Source: Pseudoalteromonas rubra
GTDB lineage: Bacteria > Pseudomonadota > Gammaproteobacteria > Enterobacterales > Alteromonadaceae
NCBI RefSeq assembly: GCF_000967655.1
Contig: NZ_JXYA01000044.1
Span: 1-48,071 of the forward strand
DNA: 48,071 nt
Direction of reading: 5' to 3'
This document shows positions 15,759-24,682 of this stretch, in pieces. The notes beneath the pieces are model-generated. The model was given only the letters and a program-made list of their open reading frames with translations. It did not search any database and was not told the origin of the DNA. A program made the position numbers and the translations under genes. Position 1 is the stretch's first letter; the number at the start of each line of letters is the position of its first letter.

Positions 15759-17843
15759 TTAGCTCAACTCAATTTTGTAAGTTGGTACGGGATTGACCTT
15801 TTTGCTCAGATGTCCAAGCAGCAGCCACCAGGCAAACAAAGCCGCCAGCATCAGTGCAATCCACATTACAGCCGAGGCCGGTGCCGTGCTCAGCTGTCCT
15901 ATCTGGTAGACCAGGGTCGCCAGAATATAGGCAATCGAGGTTGTCCAGCCAATCACCACCCACATCCACTGACTGCCCGACTCGCGCTTAATAGCGCCCA
16001 GTACCGCCACACACGGCGTATAAAGTAAGATCAGCACCAGGTAGGCAAAGGCGCCGAGCTGACCATCAAACTGCGCCGCCATCGCACTCAGTAACTCGTT
16101 GCCCGCATCTGCGCCTTCTTCAACGGCACCCAGACCCAGTGGGTCACCGAGGTTGTTAAGCAAATCAACGGAATTATCCCACAGGGTCATCACCGCTTCG
16201 CTTGCGGCGTCTTTGAGAGACCAGTCACCGGGCTGTTCCTGCGCCCCTACGTACAGGGCATCCATGGTGCCAACAATGGCCTCTTTGGCAAATAAGCCGG
16301 TGACAATCCCCACGGTGGCCGGCCAGTTATCCTCTGCAATACCCAGCGGTGCAAACACCGGTGTAACCACCTGCGCAGCTTTAGAGAGCAAAGAGGCGTC
16401 GCTGTTTTCATGACCAAAACTGCCATCTGTACCAATGGAGTTGATCATGCTCAGCAGCGCGACCACGAATACGATGGTTTTACCGGCACGGGTGATAAAG
16501 CTACGCAAACGCTGCCAGGTGGTCATCAGCAGGTTGCGCCAGACAGGTAAATGATAGGCGGGCATTTCAATAAAAGAAGGGACTTTCTCCTGCTTAAAGA
16601 CGCGCTTTCTGAACAAATAGCCGGAGCCCACCGCCACCAGAATACCAAACACATACAGGGCAAAGACGATATTAGCGCCATTGACTGGGAAAAAGGCGGC
16701 AGCAAACAAAGCGTATACAGTTAAGCGGGCACCACAGGACATGAAAGGTGCCATGATCACCGTGAGCAGGCGATCCGACTCGCGGCTCATGGTGCGGGCA
16801 CTCATCACCGCCGGGACGTTACAGCCAAAGCCCACAATCAACGGCACAAAAGCGTTGCCCGGCAATCCGATGGAGGACATTAGACGGTCGATCACAAAGG
16901 CGGCGCGTGACAGGTAACCACTGTCCTCCAGAATAGACAAACAAAAATACAGCACCGCTATTACCGGAATAAAGGTCGCAACCAGCTGCAAGCCGGCCCC
17001 GAAGCCGTCACCCAGCAATACACCTAACCACTGGGGCGCCCCCAGATTGGCCAACAACAGCTTAGTGCCGTCAATAAAAATAGCGCCGACCAGAATGTCG
17101 AAAAAGTCGATAAAAACGGCCCCGAAGTTCACGGCAATGGTAAACATCAGGTACATCATAAACAGGAAGATAGGAACGCCCAGCCAGCGGTTAAGCACCA
17201 GTTTGTCGAGCGACGTGGTGAAATCAGAGCGAGTCTGCGACATGATGCTGACGCCATTGCTCAGCGTTTTGACGTTTTGATAGCGTTTAATAGTGTCTTC
17301 GTTGCTGAGATCCGGCCCCGTATCTTGCTGCTTGCGTGTAGTAGCTTGCGCAGTTTTCAGGTGATTATTCAGCGCGTCGGTCAGTAGCGTCAACCCTTCA
17401 CCGGTTGAACCCACCATAGCGATCACGGGCGTATCAAGGCGTTGCGCCAACAGCTCAAGGTTAAGCTCCTTACCTTGCTGACGCGCTACATCGGTCATGT
17501 TGGCAACCACAATGACGGGCGTGCCCGTTTCCTGCATCTGTGTGGTCAGGACGAGGTTGCGTTCAAGGTTGGCACAGTCGACCACATTGATGATTAGATC
17601 GGCATCCTGAGCGCGAATATAGTCAATGGCGATTTGTTCATCCTGGCCCGGATCAATCTGTGCCATGCTGTACAGGCCCGGTAAGTCAATTAACTCAACC
17701 TGCTGGCCCTGTAATGTTAGTTCGCCGCTTTTGCGCTCGACAGTAACGCCGGGCCAGTTGCCGACCTTTTGTCTGGCACCTGTAAGACGGTTAAAGAGGG
17801 TAGTTTTACCACAGTTGGGGTTACCAACGAGGGCGATTCTCAC
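15759..17843 (-). CDS. feoB: ferrous iron transporter FeoB
   Basis: A 694-aa inner-membrane Fe(II) transporter. The N-terminal G domain has G1 GNPNCGKTT (7-15), G3 DLPG (about 54-57) and G4 NMTD (about 115). A spacer helix region follows, then the membrane part with the Gate cores (FGCNVPAVMSARTM and FMSCGARLTVYALF in the first; TPCVAVLGAIKRE in the second). Start is GTG at 17843 behind AAGGAG. It follows feoA by 19 bp. It is somewhat shorter than the enteric protein, and no feoC is seen. Expression should rise under iron limitation or low oxygen. Confidence 0.97.
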   Translation of the reverse strand: MRIALVGNPNCGKTTLFNRLTGARQKVGNWPGVTVERKSGELTLQGQQVELIDLPGLYSMAQIDPGQDEQIAIDYIRAQDADLIINVVDCANLERNLVLTTQMQETGTPVIVVANMTDVARQQGKELNLELLAQRLDTPVIAMVGSTGEGLTLLTDALNNHLKTAQATTRKQQDTGPDLSNEDTIKRYQNVKTLSNGVSIMSQTRSDFTTSLDKLVLNRWLGVPIFLFMMYLMFTIAVNFGAVFIDFFDILVGAIFIDGTKLLLANLGAPQWLGVLLGDGFGAGLQLVATFIPVIAVLYFCLSILEDSGYLSRAAFVIDRLMSSIGLPGNAFVPLIVGFGCNVPAVMSARTMSRESDRLLTVIMAPFMSCGARLTVYALFAAAFFPVNGANIVFALYVFGILVAVGSGYLFRKRVFKQEKVPSFIEMPAYHLPVWRNLLMTTWQRLRSFITRAGKTIVFVVALLSMINSIGTDGSFGHENSDASLLSKAAQVVTPVFAPLGIAEDNWPATVGIVTGLFAKEAIVGTMDALYVGAQEQPGDWSLKDAASEAVMTLWDNSVDLLNNLGDPLGLGAVEEGADAGNELLSAMAAQFDGQLGAFAYLVLILLYTPCVAVLGAIKRESGSQWMWVVIGWTTSIAYILATLVYQIGQLSTAPASAVMWIALMLAALFAWWLLLGHLSKKVNPVPTYKIELS

Positions 17844-17862
17844 GTTATCTTACTCCTTGAAT

Positions 17863-18087
17863 TTAGCGGCTTAGCTGGATAAAACGCGCATCTGTTTTAC
17901 GGATACTGATATAGGTGTTGCCAACCTTGGTCTGGATTGGGCAGCCCAGCGGGGCGACATTTAAGACTGAGATTGCCTCGCCGGGGATCAGGCCCAGTGC
18001 CATCACGCGGCTGATCAGGGCTGCATCCGGGTGTTCAATGCCTGCAATAATTGCTGTGTCGTTGGGTTTTAAATCTGCAAGTGTCAT
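17863..18087 (-). CDS. feoA: FeoA, SH3-like partner of FeoB
   Basis: A 74-aa cytoplasmic protein of normal FeoA length with the family core: MTLADLKPNDTA start, GLIPGEAISVL, and the final strand with ISIRKTDARFI. It is the first gene of the feoAB operon and acts with FeoB in Fe(II) uptake. I see no strong Shine-Dalgarno before its ATG. A Fur-like site lies 18-32 nt upstream of the start. Confidence 0.95.
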   Translation of the reverse strand: MTLADLKPNDTAIIAGIEHPDAALISRVMALGLIPGEAISVLNVAPLGCPIQTKVGNTYISIRKTDARFIQLSR

Positions 18088-18104
18088 AGAGGTAATGCAA
18101 ACCT

Positions 18105-18119
18105 TGATAAGAATTATTT
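18105..18119. promoter_or_regulatory. likely Fur box of feoAB
   Basis: TGATAAG-A-ATTATTT matches the 7-1-7 Fur consensus (TGATAAT-N-ATTATCA) at 11 of 14 positions. It overlaps the downstream edge of a candidate minus-strand promoter (TTGCGG at 18145-18140, 16-bp spacer, TAATAA at 18123-18118). Iron-loaded Fur bound here would block feoAB transcription, as known in other gammaproteobacteria. Confidence 0.5.
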
Positions 18120-18273
18120 ATTATTAGGACGCTATGGTACCGCAACTTAAATGTCATAAACAAGCTGGCGAAGTAAAAGAGGAGAGTTATTTTGAGGATT
18201 GATAAAGTTATATATTTTAGGTAGTTACGTATATTAAAGGAATGTCACCAGAGTGTGGTGGGGCGCTTCATAT

Positions 18274-18309
18274 TGTTTGCACATTGTTTGCCATCTGTTT
18301 GCACATTGT
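18274..18309 (+). promoter_or_regulatory. three 11-bp direct repeats upstream of the YHYH gene
   Basis: TGTTTGC occurs at 18274, 18285 and 18296, exactly 11 bp apart; the outer two are identical over 14 bp (TGTTTGCACATTGT). Tandem direct repeats at one helical turn are the usual target of OmpR/PhoB-type response regulators. The array ends 46 bp before the YHYH gene start. No OmpR/PhoB-type regulator is encoded in the window. Confidence 0.6.
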
Positions 18310-18355
18310 CTCGTTAGGCTGATGATCACAGGCCTAACAGCAACGGAGACAGGCA

Positions 18356-19825
18356 ATGGACTCAAAGCACACGATAAAACAACCCGGCGCACTGAATGTA
18401 CTGACCGCGATTATGACTGCAGCGCTGCTTGGCGCATGCGGCTCTGGTGGTTCACAGACGCCAGCGGCCACCAGTCAAAACGCTCAGTCAGTCGCTGCAG
18501 ATGAGACAAGCACGAGTCAGGAAAATGAGAGCCCTGATGGGGCTTCAGATAATGTTGACTCTGATACACACAGCAGTGATGGTGACACCGCGCCGGACTC
18601 AGAGGATGAAGATAAAAATGAGGGGGATGCTCAGACGGGACCGGGCGAGGGCGACGGTGAGGAAACCCCGGATCAACACAATACGCTACCTGGTTGGATC
18701 CTTAACGCTGATGGTGCAACTGCCGCTGTTATGCTGGATGGGGAGGGACAGCTTGCTCAGGTTAATGTGCAGACAGTGAGCGCGCAGGAGCAATCCGGGC
18801 AACATTATACCGTGGTCACTGCATCAGGTATCCCTGATTATCAGGTGACAGTTGATCAGGAGATGCTGTCAAGTTTATCCTCCCGGCCCAGAGCCGCGTC
18901 GGATTTTGCCACCGGCTCGCCGCAAGTTGCGATTGGTGATGTGGTCGAGTTCGGTCAGGATATCGGCTATAACAGTAACAGCAGCTGTGCACTGGATGCC
19001 GGACAGGGCTATTGGCCGCCCGGACCGGTCTGCCCTGAAGTGATGGATAAAACCGGTACGTTTCCAAATCAGCCCACACAGAACACTGAGAGGTGTGAAA
19101 CGGGTTTAGGCACAGTCGGGTTTTGGGTCAATGGTACCTCAGTGTATAACTGGGGCGATGGTCATAGCTACAACAATGAAAGGGTATGGCAAACGCTGGC
19201 ACCGGTTGCTGAACAATATGACGTGGATATGTGTGGCGGTCATGCTGCACAAGGTGACTATCACCACCACTATTATTCGTCCTGCCTGGCCGACATGGTC
19301 GGTGACACAGGTGCCGGACACTCTCCTGTTTATGGATATGCCGCGGATGGTTACGCCATATACGGCCCGTGGGAGTCTGAAGGGGAATTAGCTATCAGTA
19401 GCTGGGAAGTCCGTGACTATCGCGCCAATACACCGACAGGATGCAGCGATGGCGCACGTAGTTGTGTGCTTAATGACCAATATGATGTCAGCCAGGGCAC
19501 ACGCAACGTTGCCAGTGGACCGGGTTTTGATACTGTGGTGCGCACTTTATCGCGCAATGAGCTGGTGGCCGAAAATGGTTACTTCAAAGAAGACTTTTAC
19601 TGGAACAGTGCGCTGAGCGCGCAGGGGGGCAATTATCTTGACCAATACAATGGTCATTATGATGAGGCGCGCGGTTATCATTATCATGTAACGGCCCGCA
19701 ATGATAACGGTAAGCTAACCCCCACATTTCCATACACCATTGGTGATAGATTTGCCGGTGAATTACAAAGTAATGCGTTAACCAGTTGTGGTGGCAGAGG
19801 ACCCGGCGGTCCGGGTCGTGAATAG
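18356..19825 (+). CDS. YHYH-domain lipoprotein
   Basis: A 489-aa lipoprotein: the signal region ends in lipobox LLGAC (Cys at about 28), then a long low-complexity acidic linker rich in Ser, Asp, Glu and Gly (about 30-105), then a globular region. The YHYH-type core is recognisable: GDYHHHYYSSC (about 300), YGYAADGYAIYGPW (about 325-338) and GYHYHVTARND (about 440). These clustered His/Tyr residues suggest metal binding. Start ATG at 18356 follows GGAGACAGG. A His-rich periplasmic protein is encoded 10 bp downstream. Likely anchored to the outer membrane; substrate unknown. Confidence 0.85.
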   Translation: MDSKHTIKQPGALNVLTAIMTAALLGACGSGGSQTPAATSQNAQSVAADETSTSQENESPDGASDNVDSDTHSSDGDTAPDSEDEDKNEGDAQTGPGEGDGEETPDQHNTLPGWILNADGATAAVMLDGEGQLAQVNVQTVSAQEQSGQHYTVVTASGIPDYQVTVDQEMLSSLSSRPRAASDFATGSPQVAIGDVVEFGQDIGYNSNSSCALDAGQGYWPPGPVCPEVMDKTGTFPNQPTQNTERCETGLGTVGFWVNGTSVYNWGDGHSYNNERVWQTLAPVAEQYDVDMCGGHAAQGDYHHHYYSSCLADMVGDTGAGHSPVYGYAADGYAIYGPWESEGELAISSWEVRDYRANTPTGCSDGARSCVLNDQYDVSQGTRNVASGPGFDTVVRTLSRNELVAENGYFKEDFYWNSALSAQGGNYLDQYNGHYDEARGYHYHVTARNDNGKLTPTFPYTIGDRFAGELQSNALTSCGGRGPGGPGRE

Positions 19826-19835
19826 GAGTAACATA

Positions 19836-20321
19836 ATGAAAATATTCGCTACTTTAATTGCACTTGGCCTGTTTTTCACCACCATGACGGCGTACGCTGA
19901 TAAAGACATTCACCAGCACAAAAGCCTGGAAATTGAGCAGCAAAGCCTGCTGCCCCGGGTTGCTCTGACCGTCGTACGGGATGAATCTGATGGTCTCAAC
20001 CTGAGCATTGACATCGTCAACTATGTGCTTAACTCGCCCGCAGTGGCGGAAAACGTACAACAGAGTCTGACAGGTCATGCGCACTTATTCATTAATGGCG
20101 AGAAAAAGATGCGCGTTTATGGTCAATATGTACATCTGCCTGCAAGCTGGTTTAAGGCAGGAGTTAACCAGATCGCGGTATCGCTAAATAGCCATCAACA
20201 TGAGAACTGGACCTGGAAGGGCAATACCGTGATGGGATCAGTGTTTATCGATCTGGCTGACCCCCAGCTGGTACTGCATCAGTTTTCTTCTCAGCCGTTG
20301 CTCAGCCATCATCACCATTGA
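19836..20321 (+). CDS. His-rich periplasmic protein, unknown
   Basis: A 161-aa exported protein; signal peptide about 1-21. The mature part begins with DKDIHQHK, has a conserved-looking core (GHAHLFINGEKKMRVYGQY, about 85-103) and SLNSHQHENWTW, and ends in SHHHH. His clusters at both ends and in the middle suggest metal binding. The domain is not one I can name. ATG at 19836 follows TAGGAG; the gene starts 10 bp after the YHYH gene, so they are cotranscribed and probably act together on a metal or metal-bound ligand in the envelope. Confidence 0.8.
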   Translation: MKIFATLIALGLFFTTMTAYADKDIHQHKSLEIEQQSLLPRVALTVVRDESDGLNLSIDIVNYVLNSPAVAENVQQSLTGHAHLFINGEKKMRVYGQYVHLPASWFKAGVNQIAVSLNSHQHENWTWKGNTVMGSVFIDLADPQLVLHQFSSQPLLSHHHH

Positions 20322-20328
20322 TCAAAGC

Positions 20329-20354
20329 CGCTGGCTACATTGCAGTGGCCAGCG
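20329..20354. terminator. bidirectional terminator hairpin between convergent genes
   Basis: A 10-bp stem (CGCTGGCTAC / GTGGCCAGCG, one T-G wobble) with a 6-nt loop ends 2 bp before the stop of the helicase gene on the other strand and follows the His-rich gene by 7 bp. A short TTTAAAA tail follows on the plus strand. Confidence 0.7.
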
Positions 20355-20355
20355 T

Positions 20356-23300
20356 TTAAAAGGTCTCTTTGAGCAAGTTAAGCATATCCTCCACCGACAG
20401 CTTACTGGCCTGCTCGTTGCCTGCCAGCAATTGATCAGCCAGATCGCGTTTATGCTGGTGTAGCGCCACAATTTTTTCTTCTATGGTGTTTTTGGCGATG
20501 AGGCGATAAATGGTCACCGGGCGCTGCTGGCCCATGCGATGTGCTCTGTCTGAGGCCTGCGCTTCAACCGCCGGATTCCACCAAGGGTCCATATGGATCA
20601 CATAGTCTGCGGCGGTCAGGTTCAGCCCCGAGCCACCGGCTTTAAGGCTGATCAAAAACACCTCGCCATTACCACGCTGAAAGGCATTGACCCGCTCCTG
20701 GCGTTGCGCGGCTGGTGTACTGCCGTCCAGATACTGGTAGGTCACTCCGCGTTGCTCAAGAAGCGTTTTGATGATCTGCAGATGGCCCACGAATTGGCTG
20801 AAGATCAGCGCCTTATGGTTATTCTGCCGTAATTCGTCAAGCAGCTCACTGAGGGCATCCAGCTTACTGCTGGGCAGCGTGCTTTCACTCATCACTAGTT
20901 TAGGGTGACAACAGGCCTGGCGCAGCTTAGTCAGCTCTGCGAGCATTTTAATGCGCTGCTCTGCCGCCGAGCTGGTGCTGGCAGACTCAGTGATCTGATC
21001 GATTGCATGTTGTCGCAGCGCCTCGTAAAAGGCCATTTCGTCATCACTGAGTGAGACGGTGAGGTTAATTTCGGTTTTCTCTGGTAGCTCGGTGAGTACC
21101 TGGCTTTTCAGACGCCGCAAAATAAAGGGTTTCACCAGTTGTTTAAGGCTTTGACGTGCTTTGTGCGCCGCCAGTTTATCCTGCTCGGCATTTTCCATTG
21201 GCTGAGCAAAGCGGGCATTAAAGCGCTTCAGGTTGCCGAGCAGGCCGGGGTTAACAAAGCGAAACAGTGACCACAATTCAGTGAGGTTATTTTCAATGGG
21301 CGTCCCTGTGGTGATCATTTTAAACTCACCTTTGAGCGCACAGGCTGCTACGGTGCGTTTTGCCAGTGGATTTTTCAGTGCCTGCGCTTCATCGGCGACA
21401 ATGGTGTGCCAGTGTTTGCTTTTCAGCAGTTCAGCCTGACGTTGAAGCAGGCCATAACTGATGACCACACAATCGAATGGCCCTGCCTGTGCCAGCAGCT
21501 GTTCGCGCTCCTGGCTGCTACTGTGATCGCTGAACAGCGTCATGTTCAGCACCGGCGCAAACTTGCTCGCCTCTTGTTGCCAGTTAAAACACACTGAGGT
21601 CGGTGCGATGATAAGCGTTGGCCCTTCACTGGCACGCGCCAGGATCACGGCCAGTGCCTGCAGGGTTTTACCCAGTCCCATGTCATCAGCCAGACACGCC
21701 CCGGCGCCCCAGTGCGCCAGGCGCATGGCCCAGTCAAACCCGGCAAGTTGATAATCGCGCAGTTGCGCCTGCAAGGTGGAGGGGACACTGAGCGCCAGCG
21801 TATTGGCCTGGTGCATTTTTTTGCTTTGTTCTTCCCAGGCGGGCAGGGTTTTCATCCGCATACCTGTTGTTGCTTCGGCCACCAGACCGCTGGCAAGGGG
21901 ATGGAACTGCCCCTGATCCGTGACTTCATTGAGTTTTGCGAGCTGACTACGCAGGTCCTGTGACAGGGCGAGAATTTGCTCGCCATCCAGGCTGACAAAG
22001 CGGCCGTTGCTGGTGGCCATCAGGCTGAGCAGTTTTTTCAGCTCGATCACCTGAGTATCGTCGACCTGTAGCTCACCGGTCACGTCAAACCACTGATTTT
22101 GCTTGGTCATTGCCAGCGCCAGATGCTGAGATTCAAGCGCTTTACTGAGGCGGAATTTTTTCCCTCGCGGCCAGCGCAGCCGCAGCGCAAATCCCGCTGG
22201 CGGCGCGCCAACACAGTGCTCGAGCTGCTCCAGGGCTTCCAGCGCCATTTCTGTGTCGTCCAGTTGCAGGCGATTATCTGCCATCGCCAAAAATGCCGGA
22301 CAGTGCTCGTCCAGTAATTCGAGCAAGCCTTGCTCCTGCGCCAAATCTCGCCGAGTAGCGACGCGCTTGCCGTCAATTTCTGTGGTCAGGCTGGGGCTGC
22401 CAATACCGGGGTGCAACATTGGGCCCTGATCGCCAAAGGGCATACTGACGCAATGAAATTCGAGGCCGCCCTGATAAGGAGTGATATTGATCACCAGCTC
22501 TTCAGCAGCTTCCACTGTGGTGAGCCCGGTCTCGACGCCTTCAAGGTCGGACTGAATATTCAGCAGCGGGGCGATGGCAGTGATACTTGCGAGCAGCTTG
22601 GGCTTGGCGGTCTTAGGTACAACCAGGCCGCTCTCGCCGATGATCTCGGCAACTTGCAGGTGCTGGCGCGTGAACAGGGTAAAGCCGTAGCGGTGCCCCT
22701 GCAGCGGGTAAAAGGCGTACTCGCCGGCTCGGGTGTGTTCATCCAGCTGCAAGCGATAGTCTATGCCCTGTGGCAGGTTAGGTATTGAGATCAGCAGCTC
22801 GTCACCGTTGTCGCGGATCTGCAGTTCAGCCGGATATTCTGTCAGTTCAATTTCTCGACTAAAATCATCGCCCAGATAGAGGTTGTGGGCGCCAGCGGCC
22901 GCGCTAAGCGCACTTGCGCCTTCCAGTTCAAAGGTGCGACCACCGTAATAGCTGTGATTCTCGTACACCCGAATGGCTGCAATGATCTCTTTGTCTTTGT
23001 CGTTCAGATAGTCAAACTGCTCGGGCTCGTCGATCAAGCGTTTCAGCGCCACATTGCGGCCTTTACTCCAGCCATTTTTGCCGAGCTTTTGTTCGCGAGG
23101 TTTCAGGGTCAGTTCGAATCGTGATTGTTCAAGTTGCCAGATGAGCCGATGGCTTTGTGGCGACTTATCTGCAGGGGCTGTGGCAGCGGGCGACAGGTTT
23201 TGCAGCTTTTCCAGTGCCAGCTCCCAGTCGCTTTTTTGCTCCACCATAGCAGCAAAGTTAAGCACCAAACGCTGCGCTATGGGCGGGACCGGCGCCTGAT

Positions 23301-24597
23301 TAAGTACCAGCAGATCTGCGCCCATACAGGCAAATAAAGGTTGCTGCATTGAGGTGAAGGTGGTGCAGGCCTCGCTGAGGCGACTAAGCCTGGCAGCATG
23401 CACATGGGCACCCGTCCAGTGGGTTGCAAGGGCAATCAGCAACTGCAACAGCGCAAAGTTAAAGGGCTGCGCTTTCCTGAGCACCTCATAATCTTGATAC
23501 TGCTCGCTAAATGACTGGCCGTTATTAAGGCACTCGGCGAGATATTCCAGTAAGTTCAAAATGGCATAGTTAAAGGTAGGGGCTTTTCTGTCGGCGGATT
23601 CGGTGCGAACCAGCTCGCGAACGGTGCTAAACAGCTGAGGCTGCCCCTGACTTGCCTGGATCAGCACTGCCAGTTTATGGAACAGGCCCGGCAGGCCGCC
23701 CAGATATTGCTGTTTGCGGCGGGCAATTTTGTTTTTCGCCACAATGGCTTGTTCAAACAAAGTCAGTGCAGTTTGCTGATCCCCAGAGCACATGGCAACG
23801 ATGGCACGCAGCTGAAGTGCATAACAACTGGTGTCGTTGCCAAGCGCAGAAATACACGCGTCCAGTTGTGCACGGTACAGATATTGCTCGGCCAGTAAGC
23901 AATGCAGCTGTTGATTGTCAGGCTGACGCTCGCACAGTTGCTCGATAAGCTTGAGTGCGGCAAAGTTGTTCTGACAGTCGCTTTGCAATGAATGAACCAA
24001 TGTGGCACACGCCTGATAGAGCAACTGCGGTGGCAGCTCGGCCAGACGGTCGACGTCTGCTGGAAAAAACAAAGTGCTGATCAGTACCTGATTGGTATTA
24101 TGGTCCAGATACTGTGGATTCTTGTGAAAAGACAGCAAAGCCGTGGCTTTGTCGTACTGGCCCAGTATCAGCAAGTCGCGGATAAAGCGCTGTTCGTCTG
24201 CAAAATCGCGCTCCCATTCATACAGGTTAATGATAGGCACGACTTGTTCGGCGCAATTGAGTGTGCTGATAAAGCGATCCTGACGCAGCGCGTTATAACA
24301 CAGTGACACTTCTATGAGCGGTGCTACCCTGAGACCCTTTTGGTTGCTGATCAGCAATCCGGCTTCGACCAGCGCCGTTCTTTGCTCCGCCAGCATGCCC
24401 TGATTGAGAGCAGGCAGTTCATGCACCTGTGCGTCGACCAATAACTTCAGCAAGCGTTTGAGCCTGCTAATAGCAACCGGTTTGCCAATCAATGCCAGCA
24501 CCTCCAGCATAATTTGCTGTTCGGCGGGCAATTGCGCGTAAAGTGTCAGAAGTTCCGTTATTTGTGTCTGGCTGAAAGGGGTATAGTGCATGCTCAT
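20356..24597 (-). CDS. SNF2/SWI2-family helicase (ATP-dependent DNA translocase)
   Basis: A 1,413-aa protein. The C-terminal third is a full SNF2 motor: motif I DDMGLGKT (about 970), motif II DEAQ (about 1067), motif III TGTPIENN, then the helicase C lobe (about 1255-1375) with SQFVGHLQ, LDGSTPAAQRQ, ISLKAGGSGLNLT and QASDRAHRMGQ. The first 900 residues have no motif I can name; parts (about 180-300) look like helical TPR-type repeats. Starts at residues 1 and 3 are both possible; AGGTCT suits the second (24591). Long SNF2 proteins of this kind act on nucleoprotein complexes; the exact target is unknown. It is a single gene. Confidence 0.93.
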   Translation of the reverse strand: MSMHYTPFSQTQITELLTLYAQLPAEQQIMLEVLALIGKPVAISRLKRLLKLLVDAQVHELPALNQGMLAEQRTALVEAGLLISNQKGLRVAPLIEVSLCYNALRQDRFISTLNCAEQVVPIINLYEWERDFADEQRFIRDLLILGQYDKATALLSFHKNPQYLDHNTNQVLISTLFFPADVDRLAELPPQLLYQACATLVHSLQSDCQNNFAALKLIEQLCERQPDNQQLHCLLAEQYLYRAQLDACISALGNDTSCYALQLRAIVAMCSGDQQTALTLFEQAIVAKNKIARRKQQYLGGLPGLFHKLAVLIQASQGQPQLFSTVRELVRTESADRKAPTFNYAILNLLEYLAECLNNGQSFSEQYQDYEVLRKAQPFNFALLQLLIALATHWTGAHVHAARLSRLSEACTTFTSMQQPLFACMGADLLVLNQAPVPPIAQRLVLNFAAMVEQKSDWELALEKLQNLSPAATAPADKSPQSHRLIWQLEQSRFELTLKPREQKLGKNGWSKGRNVALKRLIDEPEQFDYLNDKDKEIIAAIRVYENHSYYGGRTFELEGASALSAAAGAHNLYLGDDFSREIELTEYPAELQIRDNGDELLISIPNLPQGIDYRLQLDEHTRAGEYAFYPLQGHRYGFTLFTRQHLQVAEIIGESGLVVPKTAKPKLLASITAIAPLLNIQSDLEGVETGLTTVEAAEELVINITPYQGGLEFHCVSMPFGDQGPMLHPGIGSPSLTTEIDGKRVATRRDLAQEQGLLELLDEHCPAFLAMADNRLQLDDTEMALEALEQLEHCVGAPPAGFALRLRWPRGKKFRLSKALESQHLALAMTKQNQWFDVTGELQVDDTQVIELKKLLSLMATSNGRFVSLDGEQILALSQDLRSQLAKLNEVTDQGQFHPLASGLVAEATTGMRMKTLPAWEEQSKKMHQANTLALSVPSTLQAQLRDYQLAGFDWAMRLAHWGAGACLADDMGLGKTLQALAVILARASEGPTLIIAPTSVCFNWQQEASKFAPVLNMTLFSDHSSSQEREQLLAQAGPFDCVVISYGLLQRQAELLKSKHWHTIVADEAQALKNPLAKRTVAACALKGEFKMITTGTPIENNLTELWSLFRFVNPGLLGNLKRFNARFAQPMENAEQDKLAAHKARQSLKQLVKPFILRRLKSQVLTELPEKTEINLTVSLSDDEMAFYEALRQHAIDQITESASTSSAAEQRIKMLAELTKLRQACCHPKLVMSESTLPSSKLDALSELLDELRQNNHKALIFSQFVGHLQIIKTLLEQRGVTYQYLDGSTPAAQRQERVNAFQRGNGEVFLISLKAGGSGLNLTAADYVIHMDPWWNPAVEAQASDRAHRMGQQRPVTIYRLIAKNTIEEKIVALHQHKRDLADQLLAGNEQASKLSVEDMLNLLKETF

Positions 24598-24611
24598 AGA
24601 CCTGTCAGGCC

Positions 24612-24644
24612 TTGCTCCGCAAGTTGTTGTTAATTGCGGAGCAA
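24612..24644. other. 11-bp perfect inverted repeat upstream of the SNF2 gene
   Basis: TTGCTCCGCAA and TTGCGGAGCAA flank an 11-nt loop. It lies in the 85-bp gap between the GNAT gene end and the helicase start. There is no T-run after it on the minus strand, so it is either an operator or a hairpin in the helicase leader RNA. Confidence 0.6.
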
Positions 24645-24682
24645 AGTAGCAGAAGCGACCGCTATGCTCAAGTCAATCTACT

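Noticed and set aside
18000..18350. feoC gene
   Set aside because: No frame with Fe-S or winged-helix features is found before or after feoAB.
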